Assembly (NCBI GenBank): GCA_029266525.1
Contig: JAQSWQ010000003.1
Location: 1 to 64,000 of the forward strand
Length of the DNA stretch: 64,000 nucleotides
DNA from: Microvirga sp.
GTDB taxonomy: Bacteria; Pseudomonadota; Alphaproteobacteria; Rhizobiales; Beijerinckiaceae
Direction: 5' to 3'
Shown: in pieces, positions 52,508-62,702 of the stretch
Numbering within the stretch: position 1 is the stretch's first letter
Layout: each line of letters begins with the position of its first letter
Translations under genes and position numbers: made by a program
The notes under the pieces: generated by a model
The model's input: only the letters and a program-made list of their open reading frames with translations
The model's database searches: none
Told to the model about the DNA's origin: nothing

Positions 52508-53020
52508 TCAGGGCAGCGCGTCGAAACCGGTCCCGAATCCGTTCAGCGAGACCGGGATGCCGACGCCTTCTTCGGGCGTCTGGAAGACGATGAAAGTGGC
52601 GGTCTGTCCGCCTCTCAGCTGGTTCAGGAGCGTGTCGTCGAGCACCGCCTCGGCGATGCAGCCCGTGGTCAGGCAGCGGACATAGCCGGCGCGGCCGATG
52701 TCGTTCTGGTCGATGCGCAGCCCGACCCCGGCCGGGATCAGGATGCCGAGCGGCGAAACCATGCGCAGCAGCCGAGACTTGCCGTCCGCGGTCTTGAGCG
52801 CGATCACGAGGAGCGTCAGATTCGGCCGGTCCTCGGCCATGACGTTCTGGACCAGCGCGCATTGCTCGTTCTTCGCGCCCGGCGGGGTCTCGCACCGCAT
52901 CTGCCAATCGCCATAGGTGTTCTTGACGACGCCTTGGGCCTCGGCCGCTCCCGAGAGCGCGGCAAGCATCAACGCCGCGGCGGCAGCCGCGCGGAAGCAG
53001 CGCGAGCGGATCAACCCCAT
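52508..53020 (-). CDS. Invasion-associated locus B (IalB) family protein
   Basis: A 170-residue exported protein with a signal (RCFRAAAAAALMLAALSGAA) and the family features KNTYGDWQMRCETPPG, EQCALVQNVMAED, GILIPAGVGLRIDQNDIGRA and RCLTTGCIAEAVLDD with four conserved Cys. IalB of Bartonella promotes host-cell entry, but the family is common in free-living Hyphomicrobiales, so a virulence role must not be assumed. ATG at 53020. Confidence 0.85.
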   Translation of the reverse strand: MGLIRSRCFRAAAAAALMLAALSGAAEAQGVVKNTYGDWQMRCETPPGAKNEQCALVQNVMAEDRPNLTLLVIALKTADGKSRLLRMVSPLGILIPAGVGLRIDQNDIGRAGYVRCLTTGCIAEAVLDDTLLNQLRGGQTATFIVFQTPEEGVGIPVSLNGFGTGFDALP

Positions 53021-53302
53021 TCCCGAACCCTGACCCCGTCGACGCCCATTGGCGGCGGGCGGCGACGTTCCGAACATGCACCGCCGAGCCTGTCAAGCAG
53101 ACCGCACGAGAGCCTGCAGAATGCGGCCTTTTCGGGCCGATATGACGCATTCGGCCGGCGTTGCTCGGAGGTTGCGCCGGAACGCGCGTTGTGATCTTTG
53201 GCGCGCGTTCAGATGAAAGCCTCGCCCCGGCCCGCGCGCCCTCCCCGCGTCATCGCCGACGCCGCCGCGGACCCTGAGCCAAACAGGAGCTTCGTCACAG
53301 CG

Positions 53303-54160
53303 ATGCGGATCGAGAGCGTGGGACAGCGATCGGCGCTCGGGCTCGTCGCGGCCGGGATCGCGCTCGCTTGCGGAAACGCCGCCCTCGCGGCCGGCACCGG
53401 CCAGCCGGAGCCCTGGCAGATCGCGATGCAGAATCCGATGAGCGAGGTCGCGCGGGACATGCATCTGTTCCATACTTGGCTCGTCTGGATCATCACCGCG
53501 ATAACGCTCCTCGTGCTCGCGCTCCTCATCGCGATCGCGGTGAAGTTCAACGAGCGGGCCAATCCGGTTCCGACCCGGACCACCCACAACACGCTTCTCG
53601 AGGTGGCCTGGACCATCGTTCCGGTGCTGATCCTCGTCGTGATCGCTATCCCCTCCTTCCGGCTGCTGCGCGAGCAGCTGATCATCCCGCCGGCCGATCT
53701 CGTCATCAAGACGACCGGGAACTCCTGGTACTGGACCTATGAGTATCTCGGCGAGCAGGCCGGCTTCCGCTTCGACGCCAACATGGTCCAGCAGAACGAT
53801 CTGAAGCCGGGCCAGCCGCGGCTTCTCGCGACCGACAACGATATGGTCGTGCCGTTGAACAAGGTCGTGAAGCTGCAGGTCACGGCCTCCGACGTGCTCC
53901 ACGCCTTTGCGCTGCCCTCGTTCGGGCTGAAGATCGACGCGGTGCCCGGGCGGCTCAACGAGACTTGGTTCAAGCCCGAGCGCGAGGGCATCTATTACGG
54001 CCAGTGCTCGGAGCTGTGCGGCAACGGCCATCCCTATATGCCGATCGCGATCCGGGTCGTCAGCGAACAGGCCTACGCCGCCTGGCTCGCCGAGGCGAAG
54101 CAGAAATTCGCAAGCACCTCCGGGCGGGACGCAGTGAAGCTCGCCGCCAGCACCCGCTGA
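53303..54160 (+). CDS. Cytochrome c oxidase subunit II
   Basis: CuA-bearing subunit of the aa3 oxidase. The 285-residue protein has a signal/leader, two helices (FHTWLVWIITAITLLVLALL; LEVAWTIVPVLILVVIAIPS), GNSWYWTYEYL, and the CuA site YYGQCSELCGNGHPYMPIAI. ATG 53303 is preferred; an AGGAG 13 bases upstream is rather far. It begins the cox operon, divergent from ialB. Confidence 0.93.
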   Translation: MRIESVGQRSALGLVAAGIALACGNAALAAGTGQPEPWQIAMQNPMSEVARDMHLFHTWLVWIITAITLLVLALLIAIAVKFNERANPVPTRTTHNTLLEVAWTIVPVLILVVIAIPSFRLLREQLIIPPADLVIKTTGNSWYWTYEYLGEQAGFRFDANMVQQNDLKPGQPRLLATDNDMVVPLNKVVKLQVTASDVLHAFALPSFGLKIDAVPGRLNETWFKPEREGIYYGQCSELCGNGHPYMPIAIRVVSEQAYAAWLAEAKQKFASTSGRDAVKLAASTR

Positions 54161-55804
<1,644 letters not shown>

Positions 55805-55924
55805 TCGCGGCCCAGCGCCGTCCGTGCCTGAATGCCTCCTCGCGCCGCCCGGGTGGAGGAGCCCGAATTTGCCAGAGACAGCCGACAAGGGAGCCGGCTA
55901 TGCTGCTCTCGTGACCCATTTCCC

Positions 55925-56890
55925 ATGGCCCCTGCATTGAGCAGCCTGACCCCCACGCATGGACCGGACGCGCTCGCTGCGCATCCGCCCTCGCTCGGCG
56001 AGGTCTCCGACTACATCGCGCTTCTGAAGCCGCGGGTGATGTCGCTCGTGGTGTTCACGGCGCTCGTCGGCATGGTGGTGGCGCATTCCGCCGTCCATCC
56101 GGTGATCGCCTTCGCCTCGCTGATCATGATCGCGATCGGCGCGGGCGCCTCGGGCGCCCTGAACATGTGGTGGGACGCCGATATCGACGCGCTGATGACC
56201 CGCACCCGCAAGCGGCCGATCCCCGACGGGCGGGTTCGGCCGGACGAAGCCCTCGCCTTCGGGAGCATTCTTGCAGCCGGCTCGGTGCTGGCGCTTGGGC
56301 TCATCGCCAATTGGCTTGCCGCGAGTTTCCTCGCCTTCACGATCTTCTTCTACGTCGCGGTCTATTCGATGTGGCTGAAGCGCTCGACGGCGCAGAACAT
56401 CGTCATCGGCGGCGCCGCGGGGGCCTTCCCGCCGATGATCGGCGAGGCCGCCGTCTCGGGCACGGTCTCGCTCGAGACCTTCGTGCTGTTCCTGATCATC
56501 TTCCTCTGGACGCCGCCGCATTTCTGGGCGCTCGCGCTTGTGAAATCCTCCGACTACGCTCGTGCCGGCGTTCCCATGATGCCGAACGTCGCCGGTGCGG
56601 ACGCGACCCGCCTGCAGATTTTGCTCTATACGCTGGTGCTCGCCCCTTGCGGCGTCGCGCCCCTGTTCCTCGGGTTCGGGGGCTGGGTCTACGCGATGGT
56701 TTCGATCATCGGCGGCTTCGCCATGATCGCGCTCTCGGTCCAGGTCCTACGCCTCCGTACGGGCGAGCCGGCGATACGCGCCGCGCAGCACCTCTTCGGC
56801 TTCTCGATCCTTTACCTTTTCTCGCTCTTTGCCGCGCTCTTGGCCGAGCACGGGCTCGGACTGATGCGGCCTCTCGGATGGCACGTGTGA
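55925..56890 (+). CDS. ctaB: Protohaem IX farnesyltransferase (haem O synthase)
   Basis: UbiA-family prenyltransferase converting haem b to haem o. The 321-residue protein has the Asp-rich motif [20 protein letters not shown], and [34 protein letters not shown] at 55925. It follows coxA by 120 bases and is the conserved next gene in this order's cox operon. Confidence 0.95.
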   Translation: MAPALSSLTPTHGPDALAAHPPSLGEVSDYIALLKPRVMSLVVFTALVGMVVAHSAVHPVIAFASLIMIAIGAGASGALNMWWDADIDALMTRTRKRPIPDGRVRPDEALAFGSILAAGSVLALGLIANWLAASFLAFTIFFYVAVYSMWLKRSTAQNIVIGGAAGAFPPMIGEAAVSGTVSLETFVLFLIIFLWTPPHFWALALVKSSDYARAGVPMMPNVAGADATRLQILLYTLVLAPCGVAPLFLGFGGWVYAMVSIIGGFAMIALSVQVLRLRTGEPAIRAAQHLFGFSILYLFSLFAALLAEHGLGLMRPLGWHV

Positions 56891-57051
56891 GCCCGGTGCG
56901 CGACCGTGTCCCGGCGCCCACGCCGGAGGAGCTCAAGCGCCGACGCTCGCGCTCCATCGCGATCGCGCTCGCGTTGGGCGCGCTCGCGCTGCTGTTCTAC
57001 GTCGTGACGATCGCCAAGATGGGACCGCAGGTCCTGAACCGGCCTTTGTGA
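56887..57051 (+). CDS. CoxF-like small membrane protein
   Basis: A 54-residue protein with one helix ([20 protein letters not shown]) between a charged head ([12 protein letters not shown]) and the conserved tail [12 protein letters not shown]. It matches the CoxF/cytochrome oxidase assembly family, encoded between ctaB and ctaG. A GTG start overlaps the ctaB stop as GTGA; an ATG 9 bases earlier is an alternative. Confidence 0.8.
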   Translation: MSPVRDRVPAPTPEELKRRRSRSIAIALALGALALLFYVVTIAKMGPQVLNRPL

Positions 57052-57058
57052 GCGCGCG

Positions 57059-57661
57059 ATGAGCGCCGCCGCGACGCCCACCCCGGACATCGCCCGGCGC
57101 ATGCGCCGCACCGCGCTCGCTTGCGCCGCCTTGGCGCTCGGCATGGTCGGTGTCGCCTTCGCCTCGGTGCCGCTCTACAACCTTTTCTGCCGCATTACGG
57201 GGTACGACGGCACGCCGGCCGTCGGCACGGCCGGTGCGTCGCGGGTGGTCGACCGGACCATCACGGTGCGCTTCGACGCCAACGTCGCCCCTGGCCTGCC
57301 CTGGCGCTTCACGCCCGAGACGGCGAGCATCGAGGCGAGGCTCGGCGAGACCAAGACCGTCTTCTACAAGGTGCGCAACGACGGCCCGACTGCGACGACC
57401 GGCATCGCGACCTTCAACGTCCAGCCAGGGCAGGCCGGCGGCTTCTTCGTGAAGCTGCAGTGCTTCTGCTTCACCGAGCAGACGCTCCAGCCCGGCGAGG
57501 CCGTGGACTTTCCCGTCGCCTTCTACATCGAGCCGGGACTCGCCGAGAACGACAGCGTGAAGGACCTCCCCAGCCTGACCCTGTCCTACACCTATTTCCC
57601 GGCTAAGAATGGCCAGCCCGTTGCGACATCGAGCACCGCCGCCGCGAAACCGAATCGGTGA
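57059..57661 (+). CDS. Cytochrome c oxidase assembly protein CtaG (Cox11)
   Basis: Copper chaperone that builds CuB into subunit I. The 200-residue protein has one N-terminal membrane helix (ALACAALALGMVGVAFASVP), LYNLFCRITGYDGTP, and the copper-binding CFCF in LQCFCFTEQTLQPGE. The start is 7 bases after the coxF stop. Confidence 0.93.
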   Translation: MSAAATPTPDIARRMRRTALACAALALGMVGVAFASVPLYNLFCRITGYDGTPAVGTAGASRVVDRTITVRFDANVAPGLPWRFTPETASIEARLGETKTVFYKVRNDGPTATTGIATFNVQPGQAGGFFVKLQCFCFTEQTLQPGEAVDFPVAFYIEPGLAENDSVKDLPSLTLSYTYFPAKNGQPVATSSTAAAKPNR

Positions 57662-57732
57662 CGCGGTGACGTGACAACCGGCCGCGATCGGGCTTAAAGC
57701 GATGCCCATCGAGGCGACGGAGAGCTCCGAAC

Positions 57733-58596
57733 ATGGCCGAGGCGCACGCCAAGCCGCATCACGACTACCATCTCGTGGATCCGAGCCCGTGGCCGCTCAT
57801 CGGCTCGATCAGCGCCTTCACCATGGCGGTCGGCCTCGTGCTGACGATGAAGAGCATGCAGGTCGCGGGCCTGCGGATCGGCCCTTACGTGTTCGGCGCC
57901 GGCGTACTTGCCGTCCTCTACACCATGCTGAACTGGTGGCGGACGGTGATCCGGGAGGCGACCTACGAAGGCCACCACACCCGGGTGGTGCAGCTCCATC
58001 ACCGCTACGGGATGATGTTCTTCATCGCCTCGGAGGTGATGTTCTTCGTCGCCTGGTTCTGGGCCTATTTCGACGCGGCCCTCTACCCGAACGACCCGAT
58101 GCAGTTCCAGCGCACCGAGCTTCTGGGGCAGTGGCCGCCTAAGGGCATCGAGACCTTCGATCCGTGGCACCTGCCGCTCTTCAACACGCTGATCCTGCTC
58201 ACCTCCGGCACCACCGTCACCTGGGCGCACCACGCGCTCCTGCACGGCGATCGGCAGGGGGTGAAATGGGGACTTTGGCTGACCATCGGGCTCGGGTTTC
58301 TCTTCTCGCTGGTGCAGGCCTACGAGTACAGCCACGCCGCCTTTGGCTTCAAAGGCAACATCTACGGCGCCACCTTCTTCATGGCGACGGGCTTTCACGG
58401 CGCGCACGTCATCATCGGCACGATCTTTCTCGCCGTGTGCCTATGGCGGGTCTACCAGGGCCACTTCACGCCCCAGCATCATCTCGGCTTCGAGTTCGCG
58501 GCCTGGTACTGGCACTTCGTCGACGTGGTGTGGCTGTTCCTGTTCGCCTGCATCTATGTCTGGGGCGCGGGTGCCCATGGCGGCGGCGCGCACTGA
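57733..58596 (+). CDS. Cytochrome c oxidase subunit III
   Basis: Seven-helix subunit that stabilises the core. The 287-residue protein has KPHHDYHLVDPSPWPLIGSI, YEGHHTRVVQLHHRYGMMFF, FIASEVMFFVAWFWAYFDAA, and FEFAAWYWHFVDVVWLFLFA at the end. All are strong family signatures. Position within the operon is as expected. Confidence 0.95.
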   Translation: MAEAHAKPHHDYHLVDPSPWPLIGSISAFTMAVGLVLTMKSMQVAGLRIGPYVFGAGVLAVLYTMLNWWRTVIREATYEGHHTRVVQLHHRYGMMFFIASEVMFFVAWFWAYFDAALYPNDPMQFQRTELLGQWPPKGIETFDPWHLPLFNTLILLTSGTTVTWAHHALLHGDRQGVKWGLWLTIGLGFLFSLVQAYEYSHAAFGFKGNIYGATFFMATGFHGAHVIIGTIFLAVCLWRVYQGHFTPQHHLGFEFAAWYWHFVDVVWLFLFACIYVWGAGAHGGGAH

Positions 58597-58661
58597 TCGA
58601 AGCGGCGTCCAGAGCCTACATGAGGGGCGCCGCGAGCCGCCCTTCGCGTTCCGAGACGCCC

Positions 58662-59030
58662 ATGCCCGAGCCTTCGACCACCTCACCCTATACGGCCGGC
58701 CTCGCCGGCCGCTGCCCGCGCTGCGGCGAGGGTAGGCTCTTCGAGAGCTTCCTGTCCCTGAACCGGCGTTGCGAATCCTGCGGGCTCGATCTCGGCTTTG
58801 CCGATTCGGGCGACGGCCCGGCCTTCTTCATCATGTCGATCGTCGGCATCCTGGTCGTCGGTCTCGCGCTTGCGGTGGAGTTCGCCTACGAGCCGCCGAT
58901 CTGGCTGCACCTCCTGATGTGGTCGGCGCTCGCGATCGTGCTGAGCCTCGCGCTCGCACGGCCGGCCAAAGGCCTGATGATCGCGCTGCAATACCACCAC
59001 CGCGCCGCCGAAGGCCGCCTCGAGCGCTGA
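58662..59030 (+). CDS. DUF983 zinc-ribbon membrane protein
   Basis: A 122-residue protein with a zinc-ribbon AGLAGRCPRCGEGRLFESFL, RRCESCGLDLGFADSGDGPA (two CxxC), then two helices FFIMSIVGILVVGLALAVEF and IWLHLLMWSALAIVLSLALA. The family lies in cox operons of alphaproteobacteria and may assist oxidase assembly. It starts at an ATG 65 bases after coxC. Confidence 0.85.
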   Translation: MPEPSTTSPYTAGLAGRCPRCGEGRLFESFLSLNRRCESCGLDLGFADSGDGPAFFIMSIVGILVVGLALAVEFAYEPPIWLHLLMWSALAIVLSLALARPAKGLMIALQYHHRAAEGRLER

Positions 59031-59033
59031 GCG

Positions 59034-59804
59034 ATGGCCTTGCCCGTCCGCGCTCTCCTGGTCCCGGCGGTCGCGTTCCTGGTCGCGCTCGCGACGCTTC
59101 TGTCGCTAGGCACCTGGCAGCTTCAGCGCCGGGCCTGGAAGCTCGACCTGATCGAAAAGATCGAAGCCCGCGCCTATGGAGCGCCGGGTCCGATCTTGCC
59201 GGAAGCGGAATGGCCGCGCTGGTCGGCCGAGGCCGAGGAATACCGGCGCGTGCGCCTCACCGGGCGCTTCCTGCACGAGCACGAGGTCGCGGTGCACGGG
59301 CTGATGCCCGGCTCGCTCCGCGGCCAGCCGGTGCAAGGCTTCTACATTCTGACGCCGCTGCGGCTCGCCGATGGCTCGAACGTCATCGTGAACAGGGGCT
59401 TCCTGCCGACGCACCTACGCGATCCGGCGAGCCGGCCCGAGTCGCAGCCGCAGGGCGAGGTGACCGTGACGGGCCTCGTCCGCAGCCCGGAGAAGCACGG
59501 CTCCTTCCGGCCCGAGAACGACCCGGCGCGGGACGCCTGGTTCGTGCGCGACATCCGGCAGATCGCCGAAGCCAAGAACCTTGCGCGCACCGCGCCCTTC
59601 CTCATCGACGCCGACGACACGCCCAATCCCGGCGGATGGCCGAGGGGCGGCCAGACGCGCCTGACCATGACCAACGATCATCTCCACTACGCGCTCACCT
59701 GGTACGGACTGGCATTGGTGCTCGTCGGCGCCTTCGGACTCGTGGTGTGGCGCCATTTCCACCCGGCGCCCGGTGAGCTTGTTCCCTCACGCCCCGACGC
59801 CTAA
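59034..59804 (+). CDS. SURF1 family cytochrome oxidase assembly protein
   Basis: Inner-membrane protein involved in haem a insertion. The 256-residue protein has the two-helix SURF1 pattern: N-terminal AVAFLVALATLLSLGTWQLQ, RRAWKLDLIEKI, periplasmic VIVNRGFLPTHLRDPASRPE, and C-terminal LTMTNDHLHYALTWYGLALV with the conserved YALTWY. It starts 3 bases after the DUF983 stop. Confidence 0.93.
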   Translation: MALPVRALLVPAVAFLVALATLLSLGTWQLQRRAWKLDLIEKIEARAYGAPGPILPEAEWPRWSAEAEEYRRVRLTGRFLHEHEVAVHGLMPGSLRGQPVQGFYILTPLRLADGSNVIVNRGFLPTHLRDPASRPESQPQGEVTVTGLVRSPEKHGSFRPENDPARDAWFVRDIRQIAEAKNLARTAPFLIDADDTPNPGGWPRGGQTRLTMTNDHLHYALTWYGLALVLVGAFGLVVWRHFHPAPGELVPSRPDA

Positions 59805-59831
59805 GGTCCCGCAACCAGCCGGAACAACCCA

Positions 59832-61247
59832 GTGCTTCATGTCTCCACGCGCGGCGAGGCGCCCGCGATCAGCTTCACCGACGCGCTGCTGACCGGGCTC
59901 GGGCGGGATGGGGGCCTTTACGTTCCGCAAGCCTGGCCGGCGCTCTCGCGACACACGATCGCCGCCTTCGCGGGACGGCCTTTTGCCGCCGTCGCGAACG
60001 CCGTCATGAACACGCTCGTCGACGGCGAGATCCCGGCACCCGAGCTCGCGGTCATGGTGGAGAAGGCCTATTCCGGCTTCCGCCACTCGGCCGTCTGTCC
60101 CCTGGTGCAGATCGGCGACAACCTCTTCGTGCTCGAGCTCTTCCACGGCCCGACCCTTGCGTTCAAGGACGTGGCGATGCAGCTCCTGGCGCGGCTCATG
60201 GATCATGCCCTGAAGGCTCGGGGGGCACGCGCCACCATCATCGGCGCGACCTCGGGCGATACCGGCAGCGCCGCCGTCGAGGCCTTCAAGGGCCTCGATC
60301 AGGTCGACGTCTTCATTCTCTACCCGCACGGCCGCGTGTCCGAGGTGCAGCGGCGGCAGATGACCACGGTCGACGCTCCGAACGTGCAGGCGATCGCGCT
60401 CGACGGCACCTTCGACGACTGCCAAGCGCTCGTGAAGGCGATGTTCAACCACGCGCGCTTCCGCGACGAGCTGCGGCTCTCGGGCGTCAACTCGATCAAC
60501 TGGGCGCGCATCGCCGCGCAAACGGCGTACTACTTCACGGCCGCGGTCGCTCTTGGAGCGCCCCATCGCGAGGTTTCCTTCTCCGTGCCGACCGGCAATT
60601 TCGGCGACGTGCTCGCCGGCTGGGTCGCGAAGCGCATGGGATTGCCGGTCGGCCGGCTGATGGCCGCCACGAACGCAAACGACATCCTCCATCGCACGCT
60701 GACGCAGGGCACCTACGAAACCCGTGGCGTGCAGCCGACGACTTCCCCCTCGATGGACATCCAGGTCTCCTCCAATTTCGAGCGCCTTCTCTTCGAGGCC
60801 TATGGGCGCGACGCCGGCGCGGTCCGGAGGCTCATGGCCGGCCTCGCCCAATCAGGCGCCTTCACGGTTGCGCCGGAGCCTCTGACGCGGATTCGGCACG
60901 AGTTTTCCTCTGCCGCGGTCGGGGAGGAGGCGGTCGCGGCCGAGATCAGGGACGTTTGGCGGTCTGCGGGCTACCTGCTCGATCCCCATACCGCGGTTGG
61001 CGTGAAGGCCGCGAAGGCGCTGCTTCGCGACGATCCGCAAACGCCGGTGGTATCGCTCGCGACCGCCCATCCCGCGAAGTTCCCCGACGCCGTCGAGCGC
61101 GCAACCGGCGTCCGCCCGCAGCTGCCGCTCCATCTCGCCGATCTCCTGGAGCGCCCCGAGCGCTTCTCGCGCCTGCCGAACGAACAGGCCGCGGTGGAGC
61201 ACTTCATCCGCGAACGCGCCCGGATCGTGACGGGCGCCGCAGCATGA
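59832..61247 (+). CDS. thrC: Threonine synthase
   Basis: PLP enzyme converting O-phosphohomoserine to threonine. The 471-residue protein has TRGEAPAISFTDALLTGLGR, GGLYVPQAWPALS and the Schiff-base lysine Lys112 in FHGPTLAFKDVAMQLLARLM, and IIGATSGDTGSAAVEAFKGL. Start GTG at 59832. The stop overlaps the M16 protease start by 4 bases. Its attachment to the cox operon is a conserved feature of this order. Confidence 0.93.
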   Translation: MLHVSTRGEAPAISFTDALLTGLGRDGGLYVPQAWPALSRHTIAAFAGRPFAAVANAVMNTLVDGEIPAPELAVMVEKAYSGFRHSAVCPLVQIGDNLFVLELFHGPTLAFKDVAMQLLARLMDHALKARGARATIIGATSGDTGSAAVEAFKGLDQVDVFILYPHGRVSEVQRRQMTTVDAPNVQAIALDGTFDDCQALVKAMFNHARFRDELRLSGVNSINWARIAAQTAYYFTAAVALGAPHREVSFSVPTGNFGDVLAGWVAKRMGLPVGRLMAATNANDILHRTLTQGTYETRGVQPTTSPSMDIQVSSNFERLLFEAYGRDAGAVRRLMAGLAQSGAFTVAPEPLTRIRHEFSSAAVGEEAVAAEIRDVWRSAGYLLDPHTAVGVKAAKALLRDDPQTPVVSLATAHPAKFPDAVERATGVRPQLPLHLADLLERPERFSRLPNEQAAVEHFIRERARIVTGAAA

Positions 61248-62536
61248 ACCAGCATTTCCTGCGCGAAGCCGACCTCGAGCTGCAGGTCACCACGCTGCCG
61301 AACGGCTTGACCGTGGTGACGGAGCGCATGCCCCACATCAAGACCGCGACGCTCGGGATGTGGGTCGGGGTCGGCTCGCGCCACGAGCGCGACGAGGAGC
61401 ACGGGCTGTCGCACCTCCTCGAGCACATGGCCTTCAAGGGCACCCGCCGGCGCTCGGCGCGCAAGATCGCCGAGGACATCGAGAACGTCGGCGGCGAGAT
61501 CAACGCCGCGACCTCGGTCGAGTTCACGAACTACTCCGCGCGGGTGCTCGGCGAGAACGTCGACGTTGCCCTCGACGTGCTCGGCGATATCCTCACCGAG
61601 TCGAGCTTCGACGAGGCCGAGCTGGCGCGCGAGAAGGGCGTCATCCTCCAGGAATACGCCGCCGTCGAGGACACGCCGGACGACCTCGTCTTCGACGCCT
61701 TCATGGAGACCGCTTTTTCAGGCCAGGCCATCGGGCGCCCGATTCTCGGCCGGCCCGAGACCATCAGGCGCTTCGACGGCGAAACCATCCGGAGCTTCGT
61801 GACCCGGGAATATGCGCCTCAGCGGATGGTGCTCGCCGCCGCCGGCCAGGTCGAGCACGAGGCGATCTGCGCCGCGGCCGGCCGCTTCTTCGGAGCGCTC
61901 CCCGCCGGCTCGCAAAACGGGGAAGGCGCACCGGCCAGCTATACCGGCGGCGAGCGCCGCCTGCCTCGCAAGCTCGAGCAGGCCAACATCGTGCTCGGGC
62001 TGCCCGGCTGCTCGTTCAAGGACCCGCGCTATTACGCGACCCACATGTTCGCGCATATCCTCGGCGGCGGGCTGACCTCGCGGCTCTGGCACGAGCTGCG
62101 CGAGCAGCGCGGCCTCGCCTACGAGATCGGCGCCTTCCACTGGCCCTTCTCGGACACGGGGCTGTTCGGCGTCAGCGCCGGCACCTCGGGATCCGACGCC
62201 GCGGAGCTCGTCGAGGTGACGCTCGCCTGCGCGCGCGCCGCGACCGCCGACATCGAGGAGACGGAGCTCGCGCGGGCGAAGACCCAACTCAAGGTCGCGC
62301 TCCTCGCCGCGCTCGAGAGCCCCGGCGGTCGCATCGAGCGCAATGCTCGCCAGCTTCTGGCTTGGGGGCGCGTGATCCCGAGCGAGGAGATCGTCGCCAA
62401 GGTCGACGCGGTCACGACCGAGGAGGTGCGCCAGGCCGGTGCCGGCGTGCTCGCAGGCGCACCTACCCTTGCGGCGATCGGACCGATCAGGAAACTGCCG
62501 CCCCTCGACCGCATAGCGGCGCGCCTGCGCGGGTAG
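61244..62536 (+). CDS. M16 family zinc peptidase (MPP-like)
   Basis: A 430-residue processing-peptidase homologue, similar to mitochondrial MPP beta. The inverted zinc motif is HLLEH in EEHGLSHLLEHMAFKGTRRR (His57, Glu60, His61), with the third ligand in the Glu-rich stretch EKGVILQEYAAVEDTPDDLV. The glycine-rich loop HILGGGLTSRLWHELREQRG is also present. Probably cytoplasmic or periplasmic peptide degradation; a role at the membrane is not shown. Confidence 0.92.
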   Translation: MNQHFLREADLELQVTTLPNGLTVVTERMPHIKTATLGMWVGVGSRHERDEEHGLSHLLEHMAFKGTRRRSARKIAEDIENVGGEINAATSVEFTNYSARVLGENVDVALDVLGDILTESSFDEAELAREKGVILQEYAAVEDTPDDLVFDAFMETAFSGQAIGRPILGRPETIRRFDGETIRSFVTREYAPQRMVLAAAGQVEHEAICAAAGRFFGALPAGSQNGEGAPASYTGGERRLPRKLEQANIVLGLPGCSFKDPRYYATHMFAHILGGGLTSRLWHELREQRGLAYEIGAFHWPFSDTGLFGVSAGTSGSDAAELVEVTLACARAATADIEETELARAKTQLKVALLAALESPGGRIERNARQLLAWGRVIPSEEIVAKVDAVTTEEVRQAGAGVLAGAPTLAAIGPIRKLPPLDRIAARLRG

Positions 62537-62702
62537 CGAGGTCGCGATTCGGCCTCAAAGAGGAAGCAAGCACAAGGGCTTGTACTCCTGTTTGCTTGGG
62601 ACAGGGCCGGCATTCCCGTCCCGTCGCCTTGCCCTCAAGCTTGACCATCGGTACCAGTTGTCGCCCGGACCCTTGCTCTTCTGCGGACGAGAGAACCACG
62701 CG

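Noticed and set aside
52508-53020. Virulence role for the IalB-type protein
   Set aside because: The family is widespread in free-living relatives and no other invasion gene is in the window.
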